Source: Malania oleifera
Taxonomy: Eukaryota; Streptophyta; Magnoliopsida; Santalales; Ximeniaceae
Assembly: GCF_029873635.1 (NCBI RefSeq)
Contig: NC_080422.1
Location: 4,568,001-4,632,000, forward strand
Direction: 5' to 3'
DNA: 64,000 nucleotides
Every line of letters starts with the position of its first letter. Position 1 is the first letter of the stretch. Below the pieces are notes generated by a model, which was not told the DNA's origin, did no database searches, and worked only from the letters and a program-made list of their open reading frames with translations. This document shows positions 10,801-25,800 of the stretch, piece after piece. The position numbers and the translations under genes are program-made.

Positions 10801-13800
10801 CAGAATATCTTCTTGAACATCCATCTAAGGGAATTCTTTGAGCACGAACATCTTATCACGATATTTTTTTTGTTTGATAGGAAAAGAAAATCTCATTAAT
10901 AGGAAGTGAATTTACACGAGGGAGAATAAGACATCTCCCGAAAAAAGCTTGGAACACTTCTACATCACGATTTTGAGCTTGTGATGGCTTACATGTCCTA
11001 CTTGTGATCACTATCAATCTGCTGCCTCATTCTTTCTTGTTTTATCTACATTTGCTTCATGGGCTGAGATCGCGTATTTAGACTTGAACCTTCCTTCCTT
11101 CATGGTCGGTGCACCAATCGCTAGAAACTTTGGTACACCTTGACATCATTCAGGTCAAACTCCACATAATTCCCTAGAGTGGTGAGTTGTGATATTGTAG
11201 CAATTTTTTCTTCATTCCAAGAACATGCAACATATTTTGCAATTGCACTTGTTATGGCCTAAACCTTGGCACTATTACTATTTTGCCAATATGAGTTATT
11301 GGTTGTTTAGAGTTGTTGGTGGTCACTATTACTCACCCTCCTTTACATTGAGACACACTTTCTAATTTCTCTTCTTCAATCACGTGATTGGAATATCCAT
11401 AATGTATTATCCAATCACTATTATAATTAATTAGTTTATCATTTTCCATAATGAATGTTGATTCCTCCTTTAGTTTGATGAAGCAAAAAGTTGTGTGCTG
11501 TTCGTTGGACTTGCCCTTCGTTCCATCAAAGGATTCTTTGAGTTCCCATTCTTCTTTGTTCACTCTTACCCTGAATGAATGTTACAACATTCCCGTCTAC
11601 TTGTTTGTGCCAACAATCTTGAGCCATGTGTCCTCTCTTGCCATATTTATAACATTGGTTGTTTCCATTAATACTTCTTATCTTCATTTTCTTCTTAGTC
11701 TTGAATTTGTTCAGCTCCCCCTCATCAAGAGCTTCTCCCATCTGGATGCCAGCGTTTTTTCGTTGTTCTTGATTTTCCGTCCTTACCATTTATTCTTGTA
11801 TCTACTTTATCCTTCCTTTAAAGGTTTTCTTATCATAGGGCCTTTTCCTCATCCTTCACCAAAATTCCAGACATTTGTTTGTCCAAAGCCTTTTGATTGG
11901 CTAATATATTTCCAACTTTGTTAGAGTTGGTTCTTTATCCCTTCCATGAGTTGTGCTAATGAGACCATTATATTCCGGCCTGAGGTTTTGAATAATAGTT
12001 GTTGACACCAGATTTTGGTCCGTGGGATGTGCTGATGAATGGAATGTGTATGCATGGCGATCCCCCAAACAAGAAGGTCAAGCAGGGGTGGATAAGATTC
12101 TAAGAAGATACAAAAGATTGAAATTTGGAGTCGCCACCTTTACTATTTTTTTTGTTTAGGGAAAAAAAAAAGGAAAAAAAAAACCCTAAGTATGATATAG
12201 AGAGTAAGGGTATGGGAGTACATTTGTGTGTAGGGAATGTGGTGCACTAACCATCCTGCTTGTCAATCTGGGAATAAATGGGCTATTGAGTCAATTATTT
12301 AATGAGATTTAAAAATCATTGATTGTTAATCAGGGTTTTAATGGTTGATTGAGTCATCCTTTAACTAGGAGATTTCAAAATCTCCTGATTGCTAATCAAA
12401 GTTTTTTATGGTTGATTGAGTTGACTCTTTAATCAGGATTAGAAAATTATTGATTGTCAATAAGAGTTTTAATGGTTGATTGAGTCAAACCATAAATGGG
12501 AGATTTGAAAATCACCTGATCGCTGATCAAGGTTTTAATGGTTGATTGAGTAACGCTTTAATGTAGGATTTGAAAATCATTGATTGTCAATTAGGGTTTT
12601 AATGGTTAATTGAACCAACCCTTAAATAGGAGATTTGAAAATTTAATGGTTGTGAATTAAGTTTTAATGGTTGATTGAGTTAACTCTTTAATAGGATTTG
12701 AAAATCATTGATTGTCAATCAGGGTTTTAATGGTTGATCGAGTCAACCTTTAAATAGGAGATTAGAAAATTTCCGTATTGCCAATCAAGGTTTTAATAGT
12801 TCATTAACTCTTTAGTGGAGGATTTGGAAATCATTGATTGTTAATCAGAGTTTTAATGGTTGATCGAGTCAGCCCTTAAATAAGAGATTTAAAAATCTCC
12901 TGATTGCCAATTAAGGTTTTAATGGTTGATTGAGTCAACTCTTTAATGGAAGATTTGAGAATTATTGATTGTCAATTAGGTTTTTAATGGTTGATTGAGT
13001 CAATGTGAGATTTAAAAGTCTCCTAATTGACAATTAGGGTTTTTAGTCATGTTGTTTGAACTCTTGGACATTGATGCTTCACCGAATGGCCCAAAAGAGG
13101 GATCTTCTTTCTCGTAATAATTGATTGCCCAACCAAAGAGACTCAATCGACCATTTAAAACCCCTTATTGACAATAAATGATTTTCAAACATTTTATTTA
13201 AGGGTTGGTACACTAGAAAAGAAAAACATAAGAATGGAGTATGCATTATTATAGACAAAAACTTAAAAGATAGCGTTGTGGATGTAACTAGAGTAAGGGA
13301 TAGAATTATAAAAATTAAGATGGGACGAGGTAATAAATATCATTAGTGCTTATGCTCCTCAAGTTGGCTTAGTAGAAAATCTTAAGAGATAATTTTGGGA
13401 AGATATGGATAGTATCATACAAGACATACCAGGGACTGAGAAAATATTTATAGGAGGAGATCTGAATGGACACGTTGGAAGAGATAATAAAAATTATGAG
13501 AGGATGCATAGAGGATATGAATATGGAGACAAAAATGAGTCTGGGGAGATGATCTTAGACTTTGCTATGTCATATGATTTTAGTATAATGAATACTTGCT
13601 TTAAGAAGAGAGAAACACTTAATAACCTTTAAAAGTGGACAAAATAGAAATCAAATAGATTTTTTTTTAGCTAGGAGGGTAGATCGTTTATCATGCAAGG
13701 ATTGTAAAGTTATTCTAGGTGAAAGCCTAACCACACAACATAGAGTCTTAGTGTTAGATATATGTATTAAAAAATGGAAGAAAAAGGATAAAATAAACCA

Positions 13801-16800
13801 ATGTGGGAGAACTAGATGGTGGAACCTAAAAGGAGAAAATATAATAAAATTTAAAGATAAAATGATCAAAGATGGGGATTGGACCATAGAGGATGAGATA
13901 GATACCAATACTCTTTGGAATAGGTTAGCTAGCTTTATTAAAAAGATAGCAAAAGAGATTTTAGGTGAATCAAGGGGAAGATTCTCGAATAGCAAAGAGA
14001 GTTGGTGGTGGGATAAAGATGTACAAAAAATCATAAAGACAAAAAGAATTTGGTATAAAACATGGCAAAAAAGTAGAAACAGAGATAACTTTGAAAAATA
14101 TAAGGAGGCAAGAAAAGATGCAAAAAGGGCCATTAGTGAAGCTAAATATAGATCTTTTAATAGTTTGTATGATAGATTAGGTACAAAAGAAGGGGAAAGA
14201 GGTATATTTAAACTTGTTAAAGCTAGAGAAAGGAAGAGCAAGGACTTAGGAAATGTAAAATGTATAAAAAGTGAAGATGATATTGTCTTGGTTAAGGACG
14301 AAGATATTAAAGAAAGATGGCAAAGTTACTTTAGTAAGTTGTTTAACGAAAACCAAATAGAAGACTTAAACTTAGAATTGTCAAATGAGGAAAAGACTAA
14401 AAATATAAGATTTATTGCAAAATTAGAGTTAACGAAGTTGAGTTTGCTCTAAAAAAGATGAAAAATTGGAAAGCCATGGGACCAAATAACATCCCAATTG
14501 AAGTTTGGAAATGCTTGGGTGATAACGGAATTATATGGTTAACTAATTCATTTAATACAATTGTAAAAACTAAGAAAATGCCAGATGAATGGAGGAAAAA
14601 CACTTTAATACCTATATACAAAAATAAAGGAGATATTCAAAATTGTAATGACTATCGTGGAATTAAACTTATGAGTCATATGATGAAACTATGGGAAGAG
14701 GTAGTTGAACAAAGATTAAGGTTAGAAACGAAGATCTCAAAAAATCAATTTGGTTTTATGCCTGGGAGATCTACCACGGAAGCTATTTATCTTTTAAGAA
14801 GATTAATGGAAAAGTTCAGGGAAAAGAAGAGACACTTGCATATGATATTTATTAACCTTGAGAAAGCATATGATAGGATACCTAGGGAAGTTCTATGGTA
14901 GGTTTTAGGAAAAAAAGGTGTATGTTGTAGGTGTACGGATGTCATTAAGGATATGTACGATGGAGTAATGACTAGTGTAAGGACTATAGATGGAGAAACT
15001 AGAGAATTTTCAATTACCATAGGTGTACATCAAGGATCTGCTTTGAGTCCTTCTCTTTTTGCTTTAGTGATGGACCAATTGACTAGGAGTATTCAAAAGG
15101 AGGTTCCATGGTGTATGTTGTTTGCAGATGATATTGTATTAATTGATGAAACTAGGGACGGAGTAGAGGCTAAGTTAGAATTATGGAGAGAAGCTTTGGA
15201 ATTTAGATGCTTTAGGATAAGTAGAAATAAAACAGAATATATGAAATGTAATTTTAGTAATGATAGGAGGAATATTGGAGACAAAGTTAAACTTGATGAT
15301 GGAGAAATAAATAGCACTTATAAATTTCGATACCTTGGATCTATTATGCAAGATGAAGTAGAAATTGAAGATGATGTAATGCATAGAGTTAAAGCAGGCT
15401 GGGTAAAATGGAGAAGTGCTTCAAGTGTGCTATGTGATCGTAGAATACCCTTAAAATTGAAAGGGAAGTTTTATAGGATAGCTATAAGATCAGCTATGCT
15501 ATATGGATCGGAATGTTGGGCGACGAAGAAACATAATATCTAAAAAGTAAAAGTTGCCGAGATGAGAATGCTTAGATGGATGAGTGGTATAACATTGAAA
15601 GATAAATTAAGGAATGAACATATTTGTGGTAAGTTAGGTGTAGCTCTTATAGAAGATAAGATAAGAGAGGGACGACTCAGATGGTATGGACACTTGCAAT
15701 GTAGGCCACATAGTGCACCTGTGAGGAAGAGTGATTTAGTTACTGTGGGGGGCAGTAGAAGGGGGAGGGGTAGACCTAAAATAACTTGGGAGGAGATAGT
15801 GAGCAAGGATTTAATATCCTTGAATCTATCAAAAGAAATGGTCCATGATCGCATAAATTGGCGGAAAAAGATTCATATAGCCGACCCCACTTAGTGGGAC
15901 TAAGGCTTGGTTTTGTTGTTGTTATTATTTAAGGGTTGACTCAATCAGCCATTAAAATCTTGATTGACAATCAATGATTTTTAAATCCTCCATTAAAAGG
16001 TTGACTCAGTTAGCTAGTAAATTCAAATATCCTATTTAAAGGTTGACTCGATCAACCATTAAGACCCTAATTGAGAATCAATAATTTTCAAAGCCTCCAT
16101 TAAAGAGTTGACTCAATCAACCATTAAAACCTTGATTGACAACTAAGAGATTTTCAAATCTCATTGATTGCCAATTGGGGTTTTAATGGTTAATTGAACC
16201 AACCATTAAATAGGAGATTTGAAAATCTCATGATTGTGAATTAGGTTTTAATGGTTGATTGAGCCAACCTTTTAATGAAGGATTTGAAAATCATTGATTG
16301 TCAATTAGGGTTTTAATGGTTGATCGAGTCAATCCTTAAATAGTAGATTTAAAAATTTCCTTATTGCCAATCAAGGTTTTAATAGTTGATTCACTCTTTA
16401 GTAGAGGATTTGGAAATCATTGATTATCAATCAGAGTTTAAATGGTTGATCATGTCAACCCTTAAATAAGAAATTTAAAAATCTCCTGATTGCCAATTAA
16501 GGTTTTGATGGTTGATTGAGTCAACTCTTTGATGGAAGATTTAAAAATTATTGATTGTGAATTAGGTTTTTAATGGTTAATTGAGTCAATCCTTAAATGA
16601 GAGATTTAAAAATCTCCTGATTGACAATTAGGGTTTTTAGTCATGTTGTTTGAACTCTTAGACATTGATGCTTCACCGAATGGCCCAAAAGAGGGACCTT
16701 CTTTCTCGTAATAATTGATTGTCCAACCAAAGAGACTTAATCGACCATTTAAAACCCCTTATTGACAATAAATGATTTTCAAACTTTTTATTTAAGGGTT

Positions 16801-19800
16801 GACTCAATTAACTATTAAAATCCTAATTGACAATCAATGATTTTCAAATCCTCCATTAAAAGGTTGACTCAATCAACTAGTAAATTCAAATATCCTATTT
16901 AAAGGTTGACTCGATCAACCATTAAAACCATGATTGAGAATCAATAATTTTCAAAGCCTCCATTAAAGAGTTGACTTAATCAACCATTAAAACCTTGATT
17001 GACAATTAAGAGATTTTCAAATCTCATTGATTGTCAATTAGAGTTTTAATGGTTAATTGAACCAACCCTTAAATAAGAGATTTGAAAATCTCATGGTTAT
17101 GAATTAGGTTTTAATGCTTGATTGAGTAAACTCTTTAATAGGATTTGAAAATCATTGATTGTCAATTAGGATTTTAATAGTTGATCGAGTCAACCCATAA
17201 ATAGGAGATTTGAAAATTTCCTTATTGTCAATCAAGGTTTTAATAGTCGATTAACTTTTTAGTGGAGGATTTGGAAATTATTAATTGTCAATCATAGTTT
17301 TAATGGTTGATCGAGCCAATCCTTAAATAAGAGATTTAAAAGTCTCTTGATTGCCAATTAATGTTTTAATGGTTGATCGAGTCAACTCTTTGATGGAAGA
17401 TTTACAAATTATTAATTGTCAATTAGATTTTTAATGGTTGACTAAGTCAATCCTTAAATGAGAGATTTAAAAATCTCCTGATTAACAATTAGGGTTTTTA
17501 GTCATGTTGTTTGAACTCTTGGACATTGATGCTTCATTGAATGGCCCAAAAGAGGGACCTTCTTTCTCCTAATAATTGATTGCCCAATCAAAGAGACTCA
17601 ATCAACCATTTAAAACCCCTTATTGACAACAAATGGTTTTCAAATTTTTAATTTAAGGGTTGGTTCAATCAACCATTAAAACCCTGATTGACAATTAATT
17701 ATTTTCAAATTCTCTATTAAAAGGTTGGCTCAATTAGCCAGTAAATTCAAATCTCCTATTTAAAGCATGACTCGATCAACCATGAAAATCCTGATTAAGA
17801 ATCAATAATTTTCAAAACCTCCATTAAAGAATTGATTCAATCAACCATTAAAACCTTGATTGACAATTAGGAGATTTTCAAACCTCATTGATTGACAATT
17901 AGGGTTTTAATGGTTAATTGAACCAACCCTTAAATAGGAGATTTGAAAATCTCATGGTTGTGAATAAGGTTTTAATGGTTGATTGAGTTAACTCTTTAAT
18001 AGGATTTGAAATCATTGATTGTCAATCAGGATTTTAATGATTGATCGAGTCAACCCTTAAATAGGAGATTTGAAAATTCCTTATTGCCAATTAATGTTTT
18101 AATGGTTGATTGAGTCAGCTCTTTAATGGAAGATTTGAAAATTATTGATTGTCAATTAGGTTTTTAATGGTTGATTGAGTCAATCCTTAAAATGAGAGAT
18201 TTAAAAATCTCCTGATTGACAATTAGGGTTTTTAGTCATGTTGTTTGAACTTTTGGACATTGATGCTTCACTAAATGGCCCAAAAGAGGGACATTCTTTC
18301 TCCTAATAATTGATTGCCCAACCAAAGAGACTCAATCGACCATGTAAAGCCCCTTATTGGCAATAAATGATTTTCAAACTTTTTATTTAAGGGTTGGCTC
18401 AATCAACCATTAAAACCCTGATTGACAATCAATGATTTTCAAATCCTCCATTAAAAGGTTGACTCAATCAGCCAGTAAAACCTTGATTGACAATTAGAAG
18501 ATTTTCAAATCTCCTATTTAAAGGTTTACTTGATCAACCTTGATTAAGAATCAATGATTTTCAAAGCCTCTATTAAAGACTTGACTCAATCAATTATTAA
18601 AACCTTGATTGACAATTAGGTGACTTTCAAATCTTCTATTTAAGGGTTGACTTGATAAACTATTAAAACCTTGATTAACAATTAACGATTTTTAAATCCG
18701 ATTAAAGAGTTGACTCAATCAACCATTAAAACCTTGATTGACAATTTGGAGATCTTCAAATCTCTTATTTAAGGGTTGACTCAACCAATAATGAAAACTC
18801 CGATTGACAATCGATGATTTTTAAATCCTTTATTAACGAGTTGACTCAATCAACCATTAAAACCTTGATTAACAATCAATTTTTTTTTAAATTTTCCATT
18901 TAAGGGTTGACTCAATTGATCATTAAAACTCTGATTGACTATCAATGATTTTCAAATCTCATTAAAGAGTTGACTTAATAGCCCCTTAAAACCTTGATCG
19001 ACAATCAGGAGATTTTCAAATCTCCCATACAAGGGTTGACTCCAATCATTGAAACCCTTATTGTCAATCAGGAGATTTTTAAACCTTCATCAATTGTTGA
19101 CTTTAATGATATTTAAACCCTGATCGCCAATGAAGAGACTTTTAAAATTCATTAATAATTAGTTGCCTTCAACCTCCATTAAAATCTGATGTCAATTAGG
19201 AGATTCTTAACGCCGTCAACATTGAACTATTTAACTTCAATCATGGGACTGGGACCATAATTTCTATTGATTTAAAACTCAATCAATAATCTTATGCACC
19301 CCATCTAGCTTTTAATTTAAGTAAGATATTTTGATGTTGACTTTTCTCCAATCCTAACTTTCAAAGGAAAGGATTATCTTTGAATTTACTCGTTGCAATC
19401 AATCAAAACCTTTATCCGATGTTTCTCTTTCTACTTTACATTTTCAAATTTTAGGGTTATCTGAGTCCAAACCCCCCTTTTTCCGACAAAATTATATCAG
19501 GGTTTTTAACCTTGTTGTTTGAACTCTTGGATAGTGATGCTTCACTGAATAACCTAATAGGGGAACCTTATCTCTCCTAATAATTGATTGCCTAACCAAA
19601 GAGACTTGACCCATCATTTAAAACTCCTGATTGACAATCAATGATTTTCAAATCCTCCATTAAAAAGTTGACTCAATAAAAAATCATTAAAACCTTGATT
19701 AGCAATCAGAAGATTTTAAAATTTTTTATTTAAGGGTTGGCTCCATCAATTATTAAAATCCTGAATGAGAATCAATGTTTTTCAAATTCTCCATTGAAGA

Positions 19801-22800
19801 ATTGATTCAATCGACTATTAAAACCTTGAATAACAATCAAGAGATTTTCAAATCTCATATTTAAGGGTTGATTCAATCTATCATTAAAAAGTTAATTGAT
19901 AATCAATGATTTTCAAATCCTCCACTAAATAGTTGATTCAATCAACCATTAAAACTTTGAATGACAATGAGGAGATTTTCAAATCTCTTATTTAAGGGTT
20001 GACTCGATCAATTATTAAAATCCTAATTGTCAATCAATGATTTTCAGATCCTTCATTAAAGAGTTGATCCAATCAACCATTAAAACCTTAATTGACAATC
20101 AAGAGATTTTCAAATTTCCTATTTAAGGGTTAATTCGATAAATCATTAAAACTCTAATTGACAATCAATGATTTTTAAATCCTGTTACAGGTTGACTCAA
20201 TCAACCATTAAAACCTTGATTGACAATTAGGAGATTTTCAAATCTCCTTTTTAAGCGTTGACTCAATCAATTATTAAAACCCTGATTGACAATCAATGAT
20301 TTTCAAATTCTCCATTAAAGAAGTTGACTTGGTCAACCATTAAAATCTTGATTAATAATTAGGAGATTTTCAAAATCTCCCATTTAAGGGTTGACTCAAT
20401 CAACCACTAAACCCCTGACTAACGATTAATGATTTTCAAGTCCCATTAAAAAGTTGACTCAATAGCCCATTAAGAGTCTAATTGACAATTAGGAGATTTT
20501 TAAATCTTCTTGTAAGGGTTGACTCAATCATTAAAATCCTAATTTTTAAACCTTTATCATTGATTGACTTCAACCACATTTAAGCCCTGATTGCCAATTA
20601 AGAGACTTTTCAAATTCATTAATAATTGGTTGACTTCAACCCTCCATTAAAACCTGATGCCAATCAAATAATTTTCAATCCCGTCAACAATGAACTCTCT
20701 AACTTCAATCATGGGATTGGGACCACAATATTCATTAATTCAAAACTCAATCAATAATCTCATGCACCTTATTCAACTTTTGATTAAAGTAAGATATTTT
20801 GACGTTGACTTTTCTGCAATCCTAACTTTCAAAGGAAAGGATCATCTTTGAATTTACTTGTGGCAATCAATCAAAAACCTTTTTCCATCGTTTCTTCTTT
20901 TAACTTTATGTTTTCAAAATTTAGGGTTATCTGAGGCCAACCCCTCCTTTCCAAGAAGATCATTTTTGGGTTTTCAACTCTATTGTTTGGACTCTTGGAT
21001 AGTGATGCTTCACTAAATGACCCAAAAGGGGGACCTTCTTTCTTTTCTTCTTTATTCTTAGTTAGGACACACACACAGAGTGGTAACCGTTCTTAGGGTG
21101 GGTGTTGGTTGACTAATCCCCCTTAGAATGGTTAGTCTACCAGCTTATTTACACACAAATGTACTCTCGAACCCTTATTCTTTATATCGTAGGTCTCTTA
21201 GGGTTTTTACCTTTATTGTTTTTAAACAAAAATAATAATAAAGGTGGCGACTTCGCATTTCAATCTTTTCTATCTTCTTAGAGTCTTATCCACGCATGCT
21301 TGACCTTTTTGTTTGGGGGATCGCCATGCATACATATTCCATTATTCGACACATCCCTCAGACTAGAATCTATTGTCGACAACTTGATTGGTTGATGAAA
21401 CGTTTCGTCGTCCATGTCTGCTAGGTGATTGTCGAATGTCCTATGTAAGGGCTGGCCTTAATCATTAAAATCCTGATTATCAATTAGGAGATTTTAAACC
21501 TTCATCAGTGATTGACTTTAACCACATTTAAAACCCTAATTGGCAATCAAGAGATTTTCAAATCTCCCATGATTGTTTAGAAAAAGGTGTTAATTTCTTA
21601 ATTTAAATTTGCTTGCTTATTGAAAATCTCCCGATTGACATCAGGTTTTTGTGGAGGGCTGAAGCCAATCAATTATTAATGAATTTGAAAAGTCCTTTAA
21701 TTGGCAATCAGAGTTTAAATGTGATTGAAGTTAATCATTGATGAATGTTTGAAAATTTCCTGGTTGACAATCAAGGTTTTAATGATTGAGGTCAACCCTT
21801 ACATAGGAGATTTGAAAATCTCCTGATTGTCAATTAGGGTTTTAATGGACTAACGGGACTTGAAAAAATTGATTGTCAATTAGGATTTTAATGGTTAATT
21901 GAGTCATCCCTTAAATGAGATATTTGAAACTCTCCTGTTTCCTAATCAAAGTTTTAATGGTTGATTAAGCCAACCTTTAAATAGGAGATTTGCAAATCTC
22001 TTGATTACTAATCAAGTTTTAATGATTGATTAAGTCAACTATTTAATGGAGGACTTGAAAATCATTGATTGTCAATCATGGTTTAATGGTTGATCGAGTC
22101 AACTCTTAAATAGGGAATTTAAAAATCTCCTGATTGTCAATTAAGGTTTTAATGGTTGATTGAATCAACACTTTAGTGGAGGATTTGAAGATCATTGATT
22201 GTCAATCAGGGTTTTAATTGTTGATTGAGTCAACCCTTAAATGAGAGATTTGAAAATTTTCTAATTATCAATCAAGGTTTTAATGGTTGATTGAGTCAAC
22301 TCTTTAATGGAGGATTTGAAAATTCATTGATTGCCAATCTAGTTTTTAATGGTTGATCGAGTCAACCCTTAAATTGGAGATTTGAAAATTTCTTAATTGC
22401 TAATCAATGTTTTAATGGTTTTTTGATTAAGTCAACTCTTTAATGGAGGATTTGAAAATTATTTATTGTTAATCAAGGTTTTAATGATTGATTAGTGAAC
22501 CCTTAAATAGGAAAATTGAAAATCATTGATTGTCTATCAGGTTTGACTCGATCAACCATTAAAAACTGGATTGACAATCAATGATTTTTCAAATCTTCCA
22601 TTAAAGAGTTATCTCAATCGACCATTAAAACCTTGATTGTTAATTAGAAGATTTTCAAATCTCCCATTTAAGGGTTGACTCAATCAACAATTAAAACCTT
22701 GATTGACAATCAATGATCTTCAAATCCTCCACTAAAGTGTTGACTCAATCAACCATTAAAACCTTGATTGACAATCAGGAGATTTTTAAATTCCTTATTT

Positions 22801-25800
22801 AAGGGTTGATTCGATCAACCATTAAACCATGATTGACAATCAATGATTTTCAAATCCTCCATTAAAGAGTTGACTTAATCAACCATTAAAACTTGATTAG
22901 TAATCAAGAGATTTGCAAATCTCCTATTCAAAGATTTGCTCAATCAACCATTAAAACTTTGATTAGGAAACAGGAGAGTTTCAAATCTCCCATTTAAGGA
23001 TCGACTCAATTAACCATTAAAATCCTATATGACAATCAATTTTTTCAAGTCCCATTAGCCCATTAAAACCCTAATTGACAATCAAGAGATTTTCAAATCT
23101 CCCACATAAGGGTTGACTTAAATCATTAAAACCTTGATTGTCAACCAGGAGATTTTCAAACATTCATCAATGATTAACTTCGACCACATTTAAACTCTGA
23201 TTGCCAATTAAAAGACTTTTCAAATTCATTAATAATTGATTGACTGCAGCCCTCCATAAAATCCTGATGTCAATTAGGAGATTTTCAATAAGCAAGAAAA
23301 TTTAAATTAAGAAAATAACACCTTTTTTCCAAACAATCATGGGAGACTTGAAAATCTCTTGATTGCTAGTCAGGGTTTTAAATGTGGTTAATGTCCATCA
23401 CTGATGAATGTTTAAAATCTCCTAATTGATAATCAGAGTTTTAATGATTGAGGTCAGCCCTTACATAGGAGATTTGACAATCTCCTGGTAGACATGGACG
23501 GAGAAACGTTTCATCAACCAATCAAGTTATTGACACTAGATTCTAGTTTGGGGGATGTGCCAAAGAATGAAATGTGTATGCATGGCGATCCCCCAAACAA
23601 AAAGTTCAAGCATGGGTAGATAAAACTCTAAGAAGATAGAAAAGGGTGAAATGTGAAGTCGCCACCTTTATTATTATTTTTGTTTAGGAACAATAAAGGT
23701 AAAAACTCTAAGAGGCCTACGACACAATGAATAAGGGTTCGGGAGTACATTTGTGTGTAGATAAGCTGGTAGACTAAACATTCTAAGGGGGATTAGTCAA
23801 CCAACACCCACCCTAAGAACGGTTACTGCTCTGTGTGTGTGTCTCCTAACTAAGAAGAAAAGAAAGTAGGTCCCCCTTTTGGGTTATTCAGTGAAGCATC
23901 ACTGTCCAAGAGTCCAAACAATAGAGTTGAAAACCCAAAAATGCTCTTCTTGGAAAGGGGGGGTTGGCCTCAGATAACCCTAAATTTTGAAAACATAAAA
24001 TTAAAAGAAGAAACGATGGAAAAAAGTTTTGATTGATTGCCATGAGTAAATTCAAAGATGATCCTTTCCTTTGAAAGTTAGGGTTGGAGAAAAGTCAATT
24101 TCAGAATATCTTACTTTAATCAAAAGTTGGATGAAGTGCATGAGATTATTGATTGAGTGTTGAATTCATGGATATTGTGGTCCCAATTCCATGATTGAAG
24201 TTAGAGAGTTCAATGTTGACGGGATTGAAAATCTTCTGATTGGCATAAGGTTTTAATGGAGGGTTGAAGTCAACCAATTATTAATGAATTTGAAAAGTCT
24301 CTTAATTTGCAATCAGGGTTTAAATGTGGTTGAAGTCAATCATTGATAAAAGTTTAAAAATTAGGGTTTTAATGATTGAGTCAACCCTTACAAGAAGATT
24401 TGAAAATCTCCTAATTGTCAATTAGACTTTTAATAGGCTATTGAGTCAACTCTTTAATGGGATTTGAAAATCATTAATCGTTAATCAGGGGTTTAGTGGT
24501 TGATTGAGTCAACCCTTAAATGGGAGATTTTGAAAATCTCCTAATTATTAATCAAGGTTTTAATGCTTGACGAAGTCAACTTCTTTAATGGAGAATTTGA
24601 AAATCATTGATTGTCAATTAGAGTTTTAATGATTGATTGAGTCAACGCTTAAAAAGGAGATTTGAAAATCTCCTAATTGCCAATTAAGGTTTTAATGGTT
24701 GATTGAGTCAACCTTTAACAGGATTTAAAAATCATTGATTGTCAATCAAAGTTTTAATGGTTTATCGAATTAACCCTTAAATAGGAAATTTGAAAATCTC
24801 TTGATTGTCAATCAAGGTTTTAATGGTTGATTGGGTTAACTCTTTATTGAAGGATCTGAAAATCATTGATTGACAATTTGGATTTTAATAATTGATCGAG
24901 TCAACCCTTAAAATAAGAGATTTGCAAATCTTGTGATTGTCAATCAAAGTTTTAATGGTTGATTGAGTCAATTATTTAGTGGAGGATTTGAAAATCATTG
25001 ATTATAAATTAAGTTTTTAATGATTGATTAAGTCAACCCTTAAATGTGAGATTTGAAATTTTCTTGATTGCTATTCAACGTTTTAATGGTTGATTGAATC
25101 AGTTCTTTAATGGAGGATTTGAAAAACATTGATTGTCAATCAGGATTTTAGTGATTGATGGAGCCAACCCTTAAATAAAAAATTTTAAAATCTCCTGATT
25201 GCTAATCAAGGTTTTAATGGTTAATTGAGTTAACTCTTTAATGGGATTTAAAAATTACTGATTGTCAATCAATGTTCTAATGGTTGAGAGAGTTAACCCT
25301 TAAATGGGAGATTTAAAAATCTCTTGATTCTCAATAAATGTTTCAATGGTTGATTCAGTCAACTCTTTAATGGAGGATTTGAAAATCATTGATTGTCAAT
25401 TAGGGTTTTAATTGTTAATTAAGTCAATTCTTAAAATCTCCTAATTGTCAATCAAACTTTTAATGGTTGATTGACTCAACTCTTTAATGGAGAATTTGAA
25501 AAATCATTGATTGTCAATTCAGGTTTTAATTGTTGATCGAGTCAACCCTTAAATTGGAGAGTTGAAAATCTCGTGATTGCCAATCAAGGTTTTAATGATT
25601 TTTTATTTAACTCTTTAATGGAGGATTTGAAAATCATTGATTGTCAATCAAGGGTTTTAAATGATGGGTCAAGTCTCTTTGGTTGGGCAATCAATTATTA
25701 GGAGAGATAATGTTCCCCTTTTAGGTTATTCAGTGAAGCATCACTATCCAAGAGTCCAAACAACAGGGTTAAAAATCTTGATATAATCTTGTCGGAAAAG

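Noticed and set aside
12001-12280. Primer-binding site and LTR end of a Tat/Ogre retrotransposon
   Set aside because: The TGGCGACTCC word is present, but it lies about 150 bases inside the terminus and no gag or pol motif follows anywhere in the block, so I left the element unclassified.
13405-13632. Host endonuclease-like gene
   Set aside because: The frame ([12 protein letters not shown]) is part of the RTE LINE endonuclease bounded by the target-site duplication.
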